A stretch of DNA of 64,000 nucleotides from Beta vulgaris subsp. vulgaris (GCF_026745355.1 NC_079205.1:62234915-62298914); one strand, 5' to 3'. Counted from the first letter of the stretch, positions 36,091 to 49,911 are shown. Notes: generated by a model from the sequence alone, not told the origin. Numbers and translations are program-made.

Positions 36091-36502
36091 TCCTAAAAAG
36101 ATTTTGCCTGCTTCCAGGTGGATGGTGGAGGAGGTGGCGGGTGGCAGTGGGGAGGTAGGTGGTGGTGGGTGGTTGCAGGGGTGGCAGGTGGTGGTGGGTG
36201 GTGTGGAAGTGTCCCTTTGATATCCATATCGTTATGTCTTTCCTAATAAGTACTTATGTTAGATAGATGCTTTTGAATTCAAATCTTGTTTTGTTAAGCT
36301 TGTAATCAATTTCATTAGTTTAAAATTTGGGAAATTCTCACTTATAATCTTGAATTCTGGCTTCTTATCTTTGGTAGTCAAACATAATTTATATTCTCAA
36401 TGGTAATCCCGGTCCGTGTCTATAGTTATACTTGAAAAGTGGTATTATTAACAATTTTTCATTATATACAATTGCTAAAAGGGTTGTTTTCATATGTAAG
36501 TA

Positions 36503-37744
36503 CTAGCTTTTTATGCACGCGATGCGTGCGATGACATTTTTAGGCCTAATTATTACTAAGTAGTAAACAAAAAGAAAATGCAAGTTAATATTTTATGGTC
36601 ACCTCCATTTTGTGAATAAGATTCTTTGAAATACAATCAAATAGTCACCTCTCTTGCCTAACATATAAATTATGATTTCACAAACTTATATTTAAAATTT
36701 TCATCAGTCTCATATTTAAAATTATATTTGAGATAAAATATATTGTAAATTTTCATACACAATTTGATATTGGAATTTTTTTTAAAAAACTAAAATCATT
36801 TCTTTTATCTTGTTTTCTGATTTAACATGAAAATGAATTAAATTTAAATTGTATTAAATCCCTTTTTTTCCATTTCAAAATTTTACAGTTGTCTTGGTGC
36901 TAAATTTCACTATTTGTTTTCGCAAAATAATGTAATTTTTTTTTCTAAAAATGATTTTAGCAAATTAATTTTTTTTTTTGAAAATTGATTTTTGCAAAAA
37001 CCGTTCGCGAAAACTTTGATTTTATTTTTTTTCAAAATTTATTTGTGAAAATGGTTTTTTTGCAAAAGTTATGAGCAGAATTTTTAATATTGGATTTTTT
37101 TTTAAAAAAAAACTAAATTTGTTACTTTTTTCTTGTTCTCTCATTTCATGTGAAGGGTTAAATTTAAGTCCTTTTTAACTAATTGTTATTATCTCCCTTT
37201 TTTCTATTAGTCGCTACATACCAATTGCTATTGTTTTTTCAACTAATGTGAAATAACTTGGAAGATTAAAAATAATTATGTACTTTTTTGGAAGTTTGCA
37301 AATCGCCGATGGACAAATGTGTGATATACTCGTCGAAATTTTATGTTTTTTTACAGATTTTTATGCATAGCGTGTATAGGTAAAGAATAATTTGTAAGTG
37401 AAATTTGTGAGTTCTTGAGAATAATGATTTGTAAGTGAATTTTGTGAATGTTTTTTTTTATGTATTTACGCCCTACTATATTAGTTTTGGTTTGTAAGTT
37501 AATTTTTAGTTTTTTGTAAAGTTTAGTGATTTGCGAACTTCTTGAACGTGATTTAGAAAGGGATTTGTAAAGTTTCCTAACATAAGTGATTTGGGAGTGA
37601 TGTTGAAATTTAATTTCCGGTAGCTTTGTTTGAATCCCCATTTTGGTATTGATATTATTTTGTAATTTAGTAAGGGAAAGGAGGGCAAAATAGTCAGTTC
37701 AAAAGAGGACACCATAGGTCTCCCCTTCCCTTATGTAATAGAGA
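36503..37744 (-). mobile_element. Non-autonomous Helitron in the unique region
   Basis: Minus strand: start TCTCTATTACATAAG, end CTAG preceded by the hairpin GCACGCATCGCGTGC, between A and T. Only the ends match the other Helitrons; the interior is different AT-rich DNA without coding. 1242 bp. Confidence 0.85.
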
Positions 37745-39394
37745 TTTTAGAGTGATGTAGATAGACACAAATCTTCCTTTAAAAAACACATTCTAATTCA
37801 TCTCTCTCTAAATACGGGAATAAAATAGGTTTTCAATAAGAGAAAAAGGAAAATTAGTTTTTTCTAAGGGAACTTATGTCATTCTAGTCTAAAGAACCTT
37901 GATTAATTTATAAACAACCCTTTCATTAACTCTTTATAACAACAAATGTCTATTAATACCACTTTCTCAAATATAACAATAAACACGATGTTAACGTTGA
38001 GAATTAAAATTAAGTTTGGCTACATACCAAAGAGAAAAAGCCATTGTCCAGGGTTATCTATCATTTGAAATTCCCCTTAAAATTTTGAAGTGGGATATCA
38101 TGGGTCTAACAAAAAAGTCCATAAATTAGCTAATTAAGTCAATTTTAAAATCCAAACAAATAAAAGAAATGATTGAAGATATCAAAAAATGTTTCACTTA
38201 GAAGTTTATTAATGAGAAATAATGATAAGGCCATCATTGAGACCAACTCTATATAACAAATTTAAAGTGAAGGTTTTTAATTAGAATTTCAACAAACAAA
38301 AGGACATAAAACTTAAATTTAAATAATGAACTACTAATATACAATTCTTCTTCTTTTTCTATGTTAGTATATAGCCATTGCTTACAAAATTAAGAATCGA
38401 CTATAACTTGCTGTGTATTATGATTTATGATCATAGAGATAAGATTCCATACATTCAAACCTACTTCACGAACCTTCAATCAAAATCTCTAATTACAATA
38501 CATTAAGATAAAATTGATCTCAATATACCTATAACACCTAAATACTATGAGAACAATCAACTATTAATTTTGTCAATTTCGATTTTTCACTTAATAATTA
38601 ACTATAATATTGATATACTGTCATTTACCTTCTGATGTCTAAATCGATTTTCATGTCACCAAGTCATTTTGAGATTATCGAAGACACTTATTGATTAGAA
38701 TTATTACGAGAAGCTTAGTTATAACAAGAATATTCATATACATACTTTTCTAACATGTTCATCAGAAAATCTAGTAGTCAACAAATTTTGGTTTCTTGTT
38801 GTGAAAGATGAACAAAAAATTGTAAGGTATACATGGAAAAAACTAGTTGTAGTTGAACAAAAAATTGCAAGGTATACATGATACAAGCGACCTTCAATGA
38901 TTACAAAAGAAAACAAATTTAAGAATTAAACTATATGCTTTGTGCAAATTTACACCATCTCATATAACTATATATTCTATCTATGTTCATGATGCAAGAA
39001 AATATAAAACATATATCATATCTTATGTACGTCTAGATTACAATATATGAATTACCTAGACATGAAAATTTCCACAACTTTTTTCTACATTTATCTTCAA
39101 ATTATGGCCAGAATTAAGCTATTCAAAACACCTAATAATTATCACCAGGCATCATGTATTTTTAACCGTGGATTTGATTGGATGTATTTTGTTTGTATTT
39201 GTTGTGCACGAAACATTGAATATTGTTCATCAAATCGTCCTTATCCTCAAGCAGCGTATATATACATTTGTTGTCAGAGTTTCCGTTGGCTTATAGTACT
39301 GTCGTATTCAACTGCATATGCTAAGATATCACATGCCACTAGGTTGGAGATAATACTTCTATGATGTATTATATGTCAATATATATCCCAATAA
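37745..39394. other. AT-rich unique DNA, no gene
   Basis: Contains a short near-duplicate (GAACAAAAAATTGTAAGGTA and GAACAAAAAATTGCAAGGTA near 38811 and 38855). No domain or RNA recognised. The B2 homology starts at 39395. Confidence 0.5.
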
Positions 39395-40786
39395 TAGCTT
39401 CGTTAAACTTGAGATGAGCTTCTATTCATCGTCCCAAAAATACTTAAAATCGTCCAAAAAAAAAGTTGAAATTACATCTCTAGTCTTTTCCTTCCTTTTC
39501 CCTAAACCACCACCACCTACGTATACGAAATTCTACTACAGAGTAAGCTTATGGTTCTTTTGTGCTTTCCATCAGTAATGATTAGCTATGTGATCCCCCC
39601 TTCTCGCATATAGGCTGAATCAAAATATAGATGATGAACAACTGTAATTTTCCTTCTTTTACCTATATACTTCATGTTGCAGTGAATTATCACAGAATCT
39701 GACATATTCTCATCCTAACAAGAAAATGCACTCGCAATTGGTAGATTTAAGTGGTATGTTTTCTTCATTAAGTTTCCCTTCTCTATTTTTATCACAAAGA
39801 CTAACAAAGGCCTCTAATACCAAGTTTGGAGGACAGTTTAAAGTAGTGACACTTGCTTACTTTAAACTTGTTACCTTTGCTAATTGCTTTCCAAATGACA
39901 GAAATGATAATTGTGCTTAATGTATTACTTTTTATACACTTTTTTATAACAGACGTGAGAACTAGAGAGTGTGATGAGTTATTGAAAATTTCCTGCATTG
40001 CTATAAGATCAGTAACATATAACATGTTGAAAACTGGAGATCGAGGAGGTAAAGAGGTTGTCAAAGTTCTCGAGATCATGTTTATATAAATATAATAATA
40101 TAGGCTCTTGATCGTAATTTTTAATTCTTGTATGCAGGAAATAAAGGCATATGTCAGACATCCTAAAAAATGAAAATTGATTATAATTCTTGTATGCCAT
40201 TTATTTTATGTCTTTTAGTTAGTCCAATCTATGGTGCATCTATCCTAAATTAACAAGAACACATTCATAACATCCAAACCATTCTTGGATGCCATTTATT
40301 GAATCTTGGTTTTCTTACCAGGCACATACGATACACCAATTGGCTATGAAAAATTTCGAGAACCTACGGACACACACTACACAGTGATGATAATGAACCA
40401 GAACCCAAAGTTGTAAGGAGGGAAGACTGCCAACGAAGAATTCAATTCAAAGAGACCAACAGGCAACAGGTAGACCTCCACTAGAGAGGGCTACCTCTGA
40501 CTTTCCTGAACAACTGCTGGTGGAACTACAAATCCATCTACAACAGTAACAACTTTTACTTCTGTGTGTTTTATCAGTGATGAAGAAAGTTTTGTTGCGT
40601 TTATACAGCTCAAAATAGTAACAGCAACTACAACAGTAACAACGTTTACTTCTACTATCTAGAATTCTGAAAGTGATATAAGGTCTACAACTTGTGTTAC
40701 CTTCCTTTTTCATGTTACCTTATAGATCATTATTCAAGTAAGACTGAAATAGAAGGACACACAGTGATGATAATGAAATGGAATCC

Positions 40787-43513
40787 TCAGCCCGAACTAA
40801 CGGACGAAGAATCTTCAGCCTCGTCTGATGTGGCATAGACAGCGTCCCCATTCGCTCCAGCTTCTCGATTGAGCATTTTAAAGTATCCTTTCTTCCTCAG
40901 CTTCTCCTTGGCCAGTCGCCTCAGCTTCTTCTCCTTTTTCTCCTGAGCAATCTGTTCATCTTCCTCCTCTACATCCTCATCTTCTTGTTCGTCATCTTCA
41001 CCTTCTTTCTCTTTCTTGCCTTTTTTGTCTTCATTACTCTACGCATTTGAAAGAATCAAGATGTACTTATCAATTAGTACAACACAAGAAGGGGATTTAA
41101 CAGCAGTAAATTATCAGTGCGCACTTGACTTTTGAACTTCTAAAGCTCAGATATCTTAAACTAAGAATACCTATAAACTATAAGCAGAACAAAATTGATT
41201 TTTCTGAGCTGTCTGCAGCTTTTCCAAAGGATGATATAGACAAAGTAACAGTCTTTAGAAACTTACTTGAAGCTTCTCCAGATCCTCCAGGAAATCCAGC
41301 TTTTCAAGGTCTGCCACAGAAAAATCACAATTACCAACATATATAGATCTGATAAAATGGGACTGATAACTGGAAACCCACACAGGTCTATATCAGCTGG
41401 AACAATACGCCTTAGCAAATGACGACCAAATAATTCGTGCAGTGGATACGGCTAGGCATGGGCTGATGCAAGTAAGCAACAGCTACACCTTGGCAACACG
41501 CAATACATGTTACCCCCTGTACCTCCATCTTGAATTTTTCATCCGTCTTGTTCAGAAGAGGGAGGAGATCAACCGATTAACAGTCTTAAGTCTCTTAACG
41601 CAGCAAAAAATGTGAAACAAAGTATCGAAGAGGCCCCAACTATTGAGAAACGAACAGCACAAGACCCTTTCCATAGTGGCATATTGCAAAACCAGGAGGT
41701 TAGCACCTTTTAAAACATCCTTGGTGATAGTGAAAGAGAATAAAGTACCTCTTTCTGGATTCCATTGCACTTTCTTCTCCCTGCATGTTGTGCGGCTTGT
41801 GCCTGTAAAGTAACTTGTCAACCAACCTTGAGAGTAATAAACTAGGTTATTTTCCTTTTCAACAAAAGGTGTTCACTAACCTTCAAGAAGTTCTTCAGGA
41901 AGATATCCATGTTCAACTTTTATATAATCAGTAAGTGTAGCCTTGGCCTTATCAGAGTACCTCTCAATCTCCACCGCATCTTCTTCTGAGATGACAACCC
42001 ACAAAGTAATTACGACATTCATAATTTACTCGTTCAATTATAGCTAACAATTTACTCGTTCAATTATAGCAACAAGCTAAGTTGGAATTAATTATCTGAA
42101 TTCATTTACATCATTCATAATTTCATATGTACAAACAAGCTTAAAAACTTCTTAAAGATGACGCTGAAGCCTAGAAGGTGTCCTAATGTAAAATAAATTG
42201 AACACCATTAATACTTCCATCAATTATAATCACTCTTAATATATCTGCACTAGATGACTGAACAGACCAAAACTAGTCCATTTTAGCAATCATCATGGAT
42301 TCTTCAAAGTGTATATGGACTATAAAGGGGAAAAAATGTTCTCTAAAATTCTTGTATTTAACACTGATGTCTTATCATGTATGCAAGCTAGAAGTAACTA
42401 TCATATTAAGTGATATTTGAAATTGTGACCATCTTTTGGAATGAAAGGAGTAAAAGATACAAAGTTTCAGTCAATGATTTTAACTTGTTATCTACCATAA
42501 AGCCCCAATAGCTCTCAAGAGACAGAATACACAAATGAAAAGAGAGCAAAGAGGGAGGATAGGAATTATGCCTGTTAACAGCAGAAGTGAAATTATCTAA
42601 ATCCCCATCACAGTGTTTTGTGGTCTTATATATGTTTTCAGGTTATAGTACTCAAGTCAAAATGTGCAGATACATACTCTCATAAGCTTCGATCTCATTG
42701 AAGTTGTACATTTTAAAATTAGAAACACAAGCACCAAAGAAAAAAAATGCAGCAAACTAATTACTACCTGAGGCTGTTTCTCCAAGGTTGTAGGGTGAGG
42801 TGCGATAGAAATTCCGCAACCTATGATTATGTACTGCTAATTCCTTCTCTTCAGGAACGTTGTTTCTATCAGGTAGCTCAATATCCTGTAACCCAAAAGA
42901 CCAAGCACATCATCTATCAAAAGGCTCGGTGAGTAATATATGTTGAGAGATATCAAACATTCTAACAGAACATATTAATGTTAGAAACAAGGGGGATAGA
43001 GAAAAAGATATCAACACAGGTAAATAAGTCAAACAACTGACTAGCACAAAAAAAATGCTTCTCTCGGCAGCACCCCCCTCCCAACACACACGTACAGAAA
43101 ACTTAGGGGTACGTAGAATGTAGTCACGCGCATAATGAGCTTAACCAAAACCAGCAAGTTCTTTCAACCATTTAAAGCTATATGACTATACGCACACGAG
43201 TTAAAATCTTATGTGAGCCATTTTTGTCGAGCAAATTCACATTACTAATTACACAAAGAGAGGGCAGTTTCAAGAAGGTTACAGCGGGCTTAAGTGATTA
43301 AATTTTAAAGAAAAAGATTCTGCCTTTCTGCAAAGAAAGCACCCGGCAGAAGTGATATCCATGAAAATCAAGATTCTGTTGTGTCAAAAGAGACAGAAAG
43401 ATAATAAATCAGGTCAATTGACTCACAGGATAAAGTACGAAAGGCTCTTGCTTTGCAAACTTGTAGTCACTTCCACCGAAACCTCTTCCACGACCTCGAC
43501 CTCTAAATGCCAT
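40787..43513 (-). CDS. RPC7: DNA-directed RNA polymerase III subunit RPC7 (Rpc31-like)
   Basis: Six exons on the minus strand, all GT-AG: 43427-43513, 42768-42885, 41881-41985, 41749-41802, 41267-41310 and 40787-41038. They total 660 bp with compatible phases, giving 219 residues. The protein starts MAFRGRGRGRGFGG, then YKFAKQEPFVLYPDIELPDR; a middle block has YLPEELLEG and KKVQWNPE; then DLEKLDFLEDLEKLQ and a lysine/acid-rich tail. This order is that of plant RPC7, part of the Pol III initiation subcomplex that helps transcribe tRNA and 5S rRNA genes in the nucleus. The tail after the acidic run is basic (KKEKKLRRLAKEKLRKKGYF) and ends DEAEDSSSVSSG, unlike the Asp/Tyr-rich end I would expect, so the C-terminus may be altered. 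It is the only complete host gene in the window. Confidence 0.88.
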
Positions 43514-45631
43514 CTATCAAAGAAAAAAGCCGGGAACTATTAGGTTTTTTAAAAATAAATACAATCTCTACAAAGAGATGAAACCAATTAATTAACGAGA
43601 TAGCAAAATGGAAGCAAAAAGGCTAAACAGATCGATAAAATACACACTAGAATCAGAGAAAAATTGAGAACGAGAGAAAAGTTGCAAATTGCAATAAGGG
43701 GGAGGGGGTTATACACTTATACTATGTCAAGAAATCATATAAACCATTTTGATGGCCGCATTAAAGCTGTGAGATTGGAAAAACAGGCCACTATAATACA
43801 ACTACAAGCAAAAAAATTCAAAAAGCAAAAAATCAAACACTTCTAATAATAACAATTCATGAAGCAGAGAATTTGGGCTCTAAACTATAGAAGCGAAGAA
43901 TTGAAAAGGCACAGATGAATAAAAATCCTAATTTGAGTCCTTAGTTTCAGAAACGAATTCAAACCGCTAGTCAATTTGAATAATAAAAAAAAAACAGCAA
44001 ACAATTCATGAAGCAGATTAATTGGGTTCCTATAGCGATTAGAACAAGTGAAAAACAATAGATAATTATACAAGCAAAAAATTCAAAAACAATGTTGGCA
44101 AATTCACACCAGCAACTAACATTCAGGCTTCCATGCTTTCAAGAACCTGAGCTTCTAATGGTGGATAAAGAGAGAAAATATAGTTTGAGTGTCTGTAGAA
44201 TGAACAATTTCTGTAGACGTAAAAGGGCACAAAATTGAGTGGTGACCACTAGTGAGGAGGAAAGAGGGGAAGAAGCGTAAACCAAAGGCCGTTACTCATT
44301 TACTGTACAAGAAAATAAAAACTTGGAAAACACTGTTCATGAAGTAGAGGCTTTATAAGTGTAAAAACTTAATGATCATCGACCAATGGAACACAAAAAT
44401 GAATTTCTGATAAAATGATAACCGCCACCATCAATTCTGAATAGGTTAGATATCCTTGATCAAGAAACAGAATTGCATTAGATGTCATGATATTCAAACC
44501 AAAACCATTACTTCTCATTTCCTCATAAGCTAGCACCACAAACATTACATGGATGTAACACTTATGAGATCCTACTGACAATATCTAATATAATTCAAAA
44601 TACTTTAAGCCAACAAAATCAATTTAAAGTACAATCCACATTATAGGAAAATTACTTCCAATCATATTTTCACAAGTTAGGAATGCATTAGGCATCATGA
44701 TTTTCAAATTAAAATTATCACTCTCTTGTTTTCTCATCACATAGCATCACAAAGATTTTCGTTCACAAAACACAAATACGCATAACGAAAGCATACGAAT
44801 TAATCGAGCCTTGATAAAAATCAACAAACTATATCGTAAACAATCCTTTTTCTCCCTTTTCACTCTATTCATAGTCCATAAACACAAATTGGTAAAAAAT
44901 TTGATAGGGGCTATAATAGTTTATAATCAACTAAGATGACAGGTCATTCATCCCTGATTTCCAGCCACAACAGTAAGTGAGTACGTTTGAGCCAGGAAAG
45001 GGAGGATGCATATTACGAATTAAAAGTTCGGATCCTATCAAACTAATACTTTGCGTAAAATAACTTTGTCCTCACATACGACTAGCAATGAAAATTCGTT
45101 TTCGCATATGATAGTTCAGAATCAAAGTTCTAACTATTATAAAGCACAACTGTAACTAATTTTGTTCAATTCGAGCTTCCGAATTGATTATAGACAATAA
45201 ACACACTTATCCTTCAATAAGCACTGAACTGGAACGTAAATTGCTGATATGAAAGCAAAACTAGCATTCAAGATCACATTGACAAGCAGCGAAAATGAAA
45301 ATTTCTGCACCAAAATTGCAGAACTTCTCTTCATTATATAACTCCTTTAATTGATGATCACTGAAATCCTTGTACGAATGATCATGCTACTCAAATTTGA
45401 ACTTACTCAAATTGAAAACAATGCTGACATGAAATTTGTGACAATCATATAAAAACTAGACCTCAACTTAGAAAATTTTCGTCAACTTTTGCAATCGAGG
45501 AAATTTAATAAATAATAATAAAGCGTCGTTCATAAACCTAAATTAATTGCGGTAAATCACAAACAAGTAGTTCGAGTAATCAAAACAAAAGTTAATACGA
45601 TCTCATAAATCAACTAATCTATCAATTATAC

Positions 45632-45750
45632 CTCTTTATGTTGTGAAGCTGAATTTCACTGCTGCGTCAGAGAAAGAGAATCTAGAGAGAGAAAGGTTTT
45701 TAGGAATTGAATGAATTATTTACAGGAAAGAGAGAGAGGGTTTTATACAA
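45632..45750 (-). promoter_or_regulatory. Promoter and non-coding first exon of RPC7, B2
   Basis: TATAAAA on the minus strand (45741-45747) is followed after about 30 bp by a CT-rich start and a leader that ends at the donor AAGAG|GTATAATTG (45631/45632). The 5'-UTR intron (about 2.1 kb) then leads to the coding exon at 43513. Confidence 0.6.
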
Positions 45751-46024
45751 TAGGTTGTTAAGCATCATAACAACCTCTAACTAACTATATGCTGATGTGG
45801 CAATCTAATATTTACAATTTCCCAACTTGTGAAAAGCATAGTGAACTGTGGAGAAGGAAGTATTTTGGAAAAACATCAGCTAATTGTTGTTGGGTAGGGA
45901 GATAAGTGAGCTGAATCAGTCCTTCAAGGACTTTTTCCCTCGTAAAGTGGCAATCAATCTCTTCGATATAAAACAACTAAATTGAACTGATTATAACTGA
46001 ACTGAATTGAACGAATCGGACTAA

Positions 46025-46349
46025 GGACTTGTTCTCCCCAGCTTATTTTCAATTCAGTTCAGTTCAATTCAATTTAGTTCAGTTCGGTTCGGTTGGGTTC
46101 AACTGTTGACAATACTTTTACTCTCACATATCACTATTCACTTCAGTTCAGTTCAATTCAGCTGTTTTATGCCGAAAAGAACATACCCTAATTGCAATTG
46201 AATTGAATTGAATTGAACTGAAATGAATTAAATTGTAACTTACAGAAGTGATAATTGGAGCTTAACTGAATTGAACTGAACTAAATTGATTGCAACTGAA
46301 CTGGACTGAACTAAACTAAACTGAAAATAAGTTGGGGGAGAGGAGACCC
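46025..46349. mobile_element. Tourist-like MITE with CAGTT-rich arms, B2
   Basis: Same element as 14287-14605, flanked by TAA (46022-46024 and 46350-46352). The left end reads GGACTTGTTCTCCCCAGCTT. Confidence 0.75.
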
Positions 46350-46779
46350 TAAGGTTTATGTTCTTATTAAAATAAAATTTGAGCGAAAATATTAAGTTTC
46401 GCAAAAATCTACTCTAAGCATCAACAAAAATAAATTCAGTAAAAATAAGTTCTGAAAAAATAAGTTAAGTTCAACAAAAAAGTAAGTTAAGTTCAGCAGA
46501 AAAAAGTTTTGAAATTGCTTAATATAAGGTTTGATTCCAAAACCTCAAGTACATATACTAAAGTCTTAACTACTAGACTAAGTTGTATTTAGTGTTATTA
46601 TCATAAAGTATTATATTAATAAATGAAATTTTTTCTTACTCGGGGCATAGCCTGGGCCTAATAACTAGTTATCTATATACTTCCAGGCTCTAATTGCTAA
46701 AAGAAGACAACAAATTGCGATTCGCATTTTGCAAGACCACTACTCTTGCATGTGTCCTTCCAGGCTCTAATTGATGATA

Positions 46780-47524
46780 CTAGTCTTATATGCGATGCAT
46801 GCGTTGATTTCAAAACTTGTTATTTTATTATAGATTTTTTTGCCAAATGCGGCTCTTTAAAGTGACCAATTTGTTAATTGCATCCCTTTGATTGCAATCT
46901 CTTCAAATTACAGCCTCAAATAAACCAAATACTTCTAAATTGCAGCCTAAATCCAACTTATTTTTCTGACTTTTGTGCTGCAACTTAAAAGTGTTTGTTT
47001 TATTTGAGGTTGCAATTGAAGATATTGAAATGAAAGGGCTGCAATTAACAAAGTGATCACTTTAAAGAGATGCATTTGGTAAAATTATTATATACTCTAT
47101 TCGTACTATAACTATTATTACACTTAAAACGTCAAAAATTAGTAGTTCGATGAATTTAGATATATTAATTTGCCAATATAAAAAACTAATAAAGGTTGTG
47201 AATAATTTTTAATATTTATTTTTTATGACTGAATTAAAGAGTATCTAAAAGTAGTGAGTGTTTCAAACTTTTCAGGTGGACGTCATGTATACCATATTCT
47301 CTTATAAAAAGAAGTTGAAGATATTTTGTCCATATAATTTTCTGATTAAAATATTTGACATTACCATTTTTAACTTGTTTTGAATGGCAAGTCCAAATGA
47401 GAAATGATTCTTAAATTATTATTTTTTTGTAATTTTTTCATTCCATTAGTTCATTAAGGGTAATTTAGTACTCCTTCCAAATGAGGACACCATCTTCCTC
47501 TCCCCTTCCCTTATATAATAGAGA
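46780..47524 (-). mobile_element. Non-autonomous Helitron, B2
   Basis: 745 bp, the same insertion as 15035-16061 without the Stowaway. CTAG end at 46780-46783 and TCTCTATTATATAAG start at 47524 on the minus strand. Confidence 0.82.
46833..47084. mobile_element. Long-inverted-repeat (foldback) MITE, B2
   Basis: 252 bp with ~110-bp inverted arms. Both target copies TTATTATA are intact (46825-46832 and 47085-47092). Nested in the Helitron. Confidence 0.83.
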
Positions 47525-48189
47525 TTTAAATATTGCTTTAACATTTTAGCATTGATCATGTGTTTTAGGATAGCCGGTTATCTCTTTTTTTTAAAAGTCA
47601 TTCGATTGTTGTTAATTGTTACAATATTAATAGTGGAACTGACCCGTTTTAAATAATCTTATTCTTTTAAATTCGTTAGGTATTTTACTTGAGAAACGGG
47701 GCCCTAACAAATTATTGTACCCAAAATATATAGCAAAACTAAGATATAGAGATCCTTTTTTAACGTCGACACAGGGCCTCTATAGTGTTCGGACCGGGCC
47801 TGTAGAACTCCTCTCCATGTGAATTGATCCGTATTTGCCAGTTTATGCTAAACAGACACTGTGCACTTGCAATATATATATTTTAAAACCCATCATTTAG
47901 TTTGACCGTAGATTAGTTGATTGAATTCTCTCGGAATCAAGTGAATCCGAAACCGCATACCTAGATTTTAGTTTATTGATTTTCGATGTTTTAGTTTGTC
48001 AATTGTTAGCTTTTAATTAGATTGTAATGTAGTCAATTTGAATCATTTTCCAAAACCCAAAAAAATACACCCTTAACTAATTAAATAGCTCAAATATTGG
48101 CCAACCTTGTTCCCATGCTCGATAACCCCCTACCGCGCTACAACCGGGGTTTTATATGGTTGAGGAGCCTCAAAATTCCTTCATCAAAT

Positions 48190-48207
48190 TGGCGTCGTTG
48201 CCGGGGA
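48190..48207 (+). other. Retroelement primer-binding site (Athila type), B2
   Basis: TGGCGTCGTTGCCGGGGA after an LTR-like end TTCATCA; duplicate of 16720-16737. Confidence 0.5.
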
Positions 48208-48215
48208 GCAACACT

Positions 48216-48393
48216 TGATTAGCTTGAATCTTTTTATTAGATAATATTATATGTAAAGTATAGTAGAATGGGTAGAATGGTATTTTACTAAGTCATAGGT
48301 CTGTATTGTAAACACTATATATATTGAATGTCAGGGTTAACCTACATCAGGTTAACACAATTATTTCCCACACTTGTACATGGTATCAGAGCC
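48216..48393 (+). mobile_element. Short copia-type LTR end with PBS, B2
   Basis: Duplicate of 16746-16922. The LTR ends TTGTACA at 48380 and TGGTATCAGAGCC follows (48381-48393), again with a partial second LTR end 40 bp on. Confidence 0.65.
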
Positions 48394-49231
48394 AGAGATT
48401 TTCGGAAAAAAAAAATACCATTTTAACCTACATCAAGTTAACACAATTATTTCCCACACTTGTACATGGGATCGTTCACTCAATCACCCCTGGCCTTGTC
48501 TATAGTTGTATAAATCATTGAAATGTGCTTGTTTAATGTGCTTGTTTAGAAACTAATGTGGCTATGCACCAATGCACCTACAAGTTTAAATCTTGTACAT
48601 GCCGTTTTGTTGTCTGTGTAGATGAATTTGTTCTGTTTTTTGGTATATGCGTTTGGCGACAAATGTTAGGCATGCTGTTTTGCCTGTGACTTAGATTATA
48701 AACGCTTTTTGGCCAATGATAAAATTCTATCACACAAAATAGTTATCATTTTTCTTTATGCTCTTTAATTTGTTATCTTTTTTAAAATATATCCAAACCT
48801 TTACAATAATACTTCTATTTCTTAAGGTTTTTTTAGTTTTCAATGCAATAATCTTTTGATAAGAAATAGATTCACCATAATTTAGTATATATTTAGATAA
48901 ATAGGTCTTATTTTGATGTATATATATTTCAAGCTCAATAATTATAATTTCACACTTAATCTGATTAATGAGATCCTCTTGATATACTTCTTTATAAGCT
49001 AGTTTGATTAGCTTTATTTGACAAGCATTTGATGACCCAACAATGAAATTATTGCATTTTCATTAGTACCTAATCCTAATTAAAGCACGAGGAAAAATAA
49101 AAAGATGGTTTAATGCTTTGCAAATTATATCTTACGTGAACGTACCTAAATTTAAGAAAGGTATGACGATACATATATTACAAGCGCACCACACGTCATA
49201 TGTGTGTCTCAAACTCTCAACTCAAGTTATG

Positions 49232-49384
49232 TAGATCAGCGAGCAGGGGGGCTGCGTGAATGCAGGGGGGCTGGGCTGTGAGAACAACGAGCAGGGGGGT
49301 TGCGTCGCAGTCGTGATCTGCGCCGGCGGAGGCAACGACGAGGCGGAGGTCGACGTCGAGGCAGCTGCGTGGATGCAGTGTTTG
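49232..49384. repeat. GC-rich block, B2
   Basis: Duplicate of 17761-17912, with several CpG-type substitutions and small indels relative to it. Confidence 0.6.
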
Positions 49385-49396
49385 AAGCGGAAGCAT

Positions 49397-49552
49397 GGGT
49401 GTAATACCATGTACAAATGTGGAGAATAAATGTGTTAACCTAATATGGTTAACCTGACATTCAATATAGATAAGGTTTACAATACATGCCTATGACTAGT
49501 AAAAGACTATTCTATCCTTTTACATACAATGTTATCTAATACCAAGCCAACA
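49397..49552 (-). mobile_element. Short copia-type LTR end with PBS, inverted, B2
   Basis: Duplicate of 17925-18080. On the minus strand it begins TGTTGGCTTGG at 49552 and ends TTGTACA at 49410, then TGGTATTACACCC. Confidence 0.65.
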
Positions 49553-49911
49553 ATACAATTTGGTAAATTCTTATAGACCGGAGAAGAATATGAAGACTAC
49601 ACCATAATGCTCTAGAATAAGACAAAGAATGGTGGACATCACAAAGAGATTAAAACAGACTAAACATCTCACACAATTAATTTCCGAGTACTTGTACATC
49701 ATCAAATATTTATACTTCTCAATACACAATAGAAGGTTATTTTTGAGGAGCATGTTATGCATTGAGTATAGGGAATAGGTAATATAGGTAGTACATTTTT
49801 TAAGTTATAAAAGTTATCGTAAACTCGTATTCGATAAAAAAAACTTAAGATGCACTAAAGAATAATCATATGTTGGTATTTTAATTTACAACTATAGTGT
49901 GTCTATGCTCA

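Noticed and set aside
39047..39364. 105-codon plus-strand frame
   Set aside because: AT-rich unique DNA, no recognised domain, no sister copy for support.
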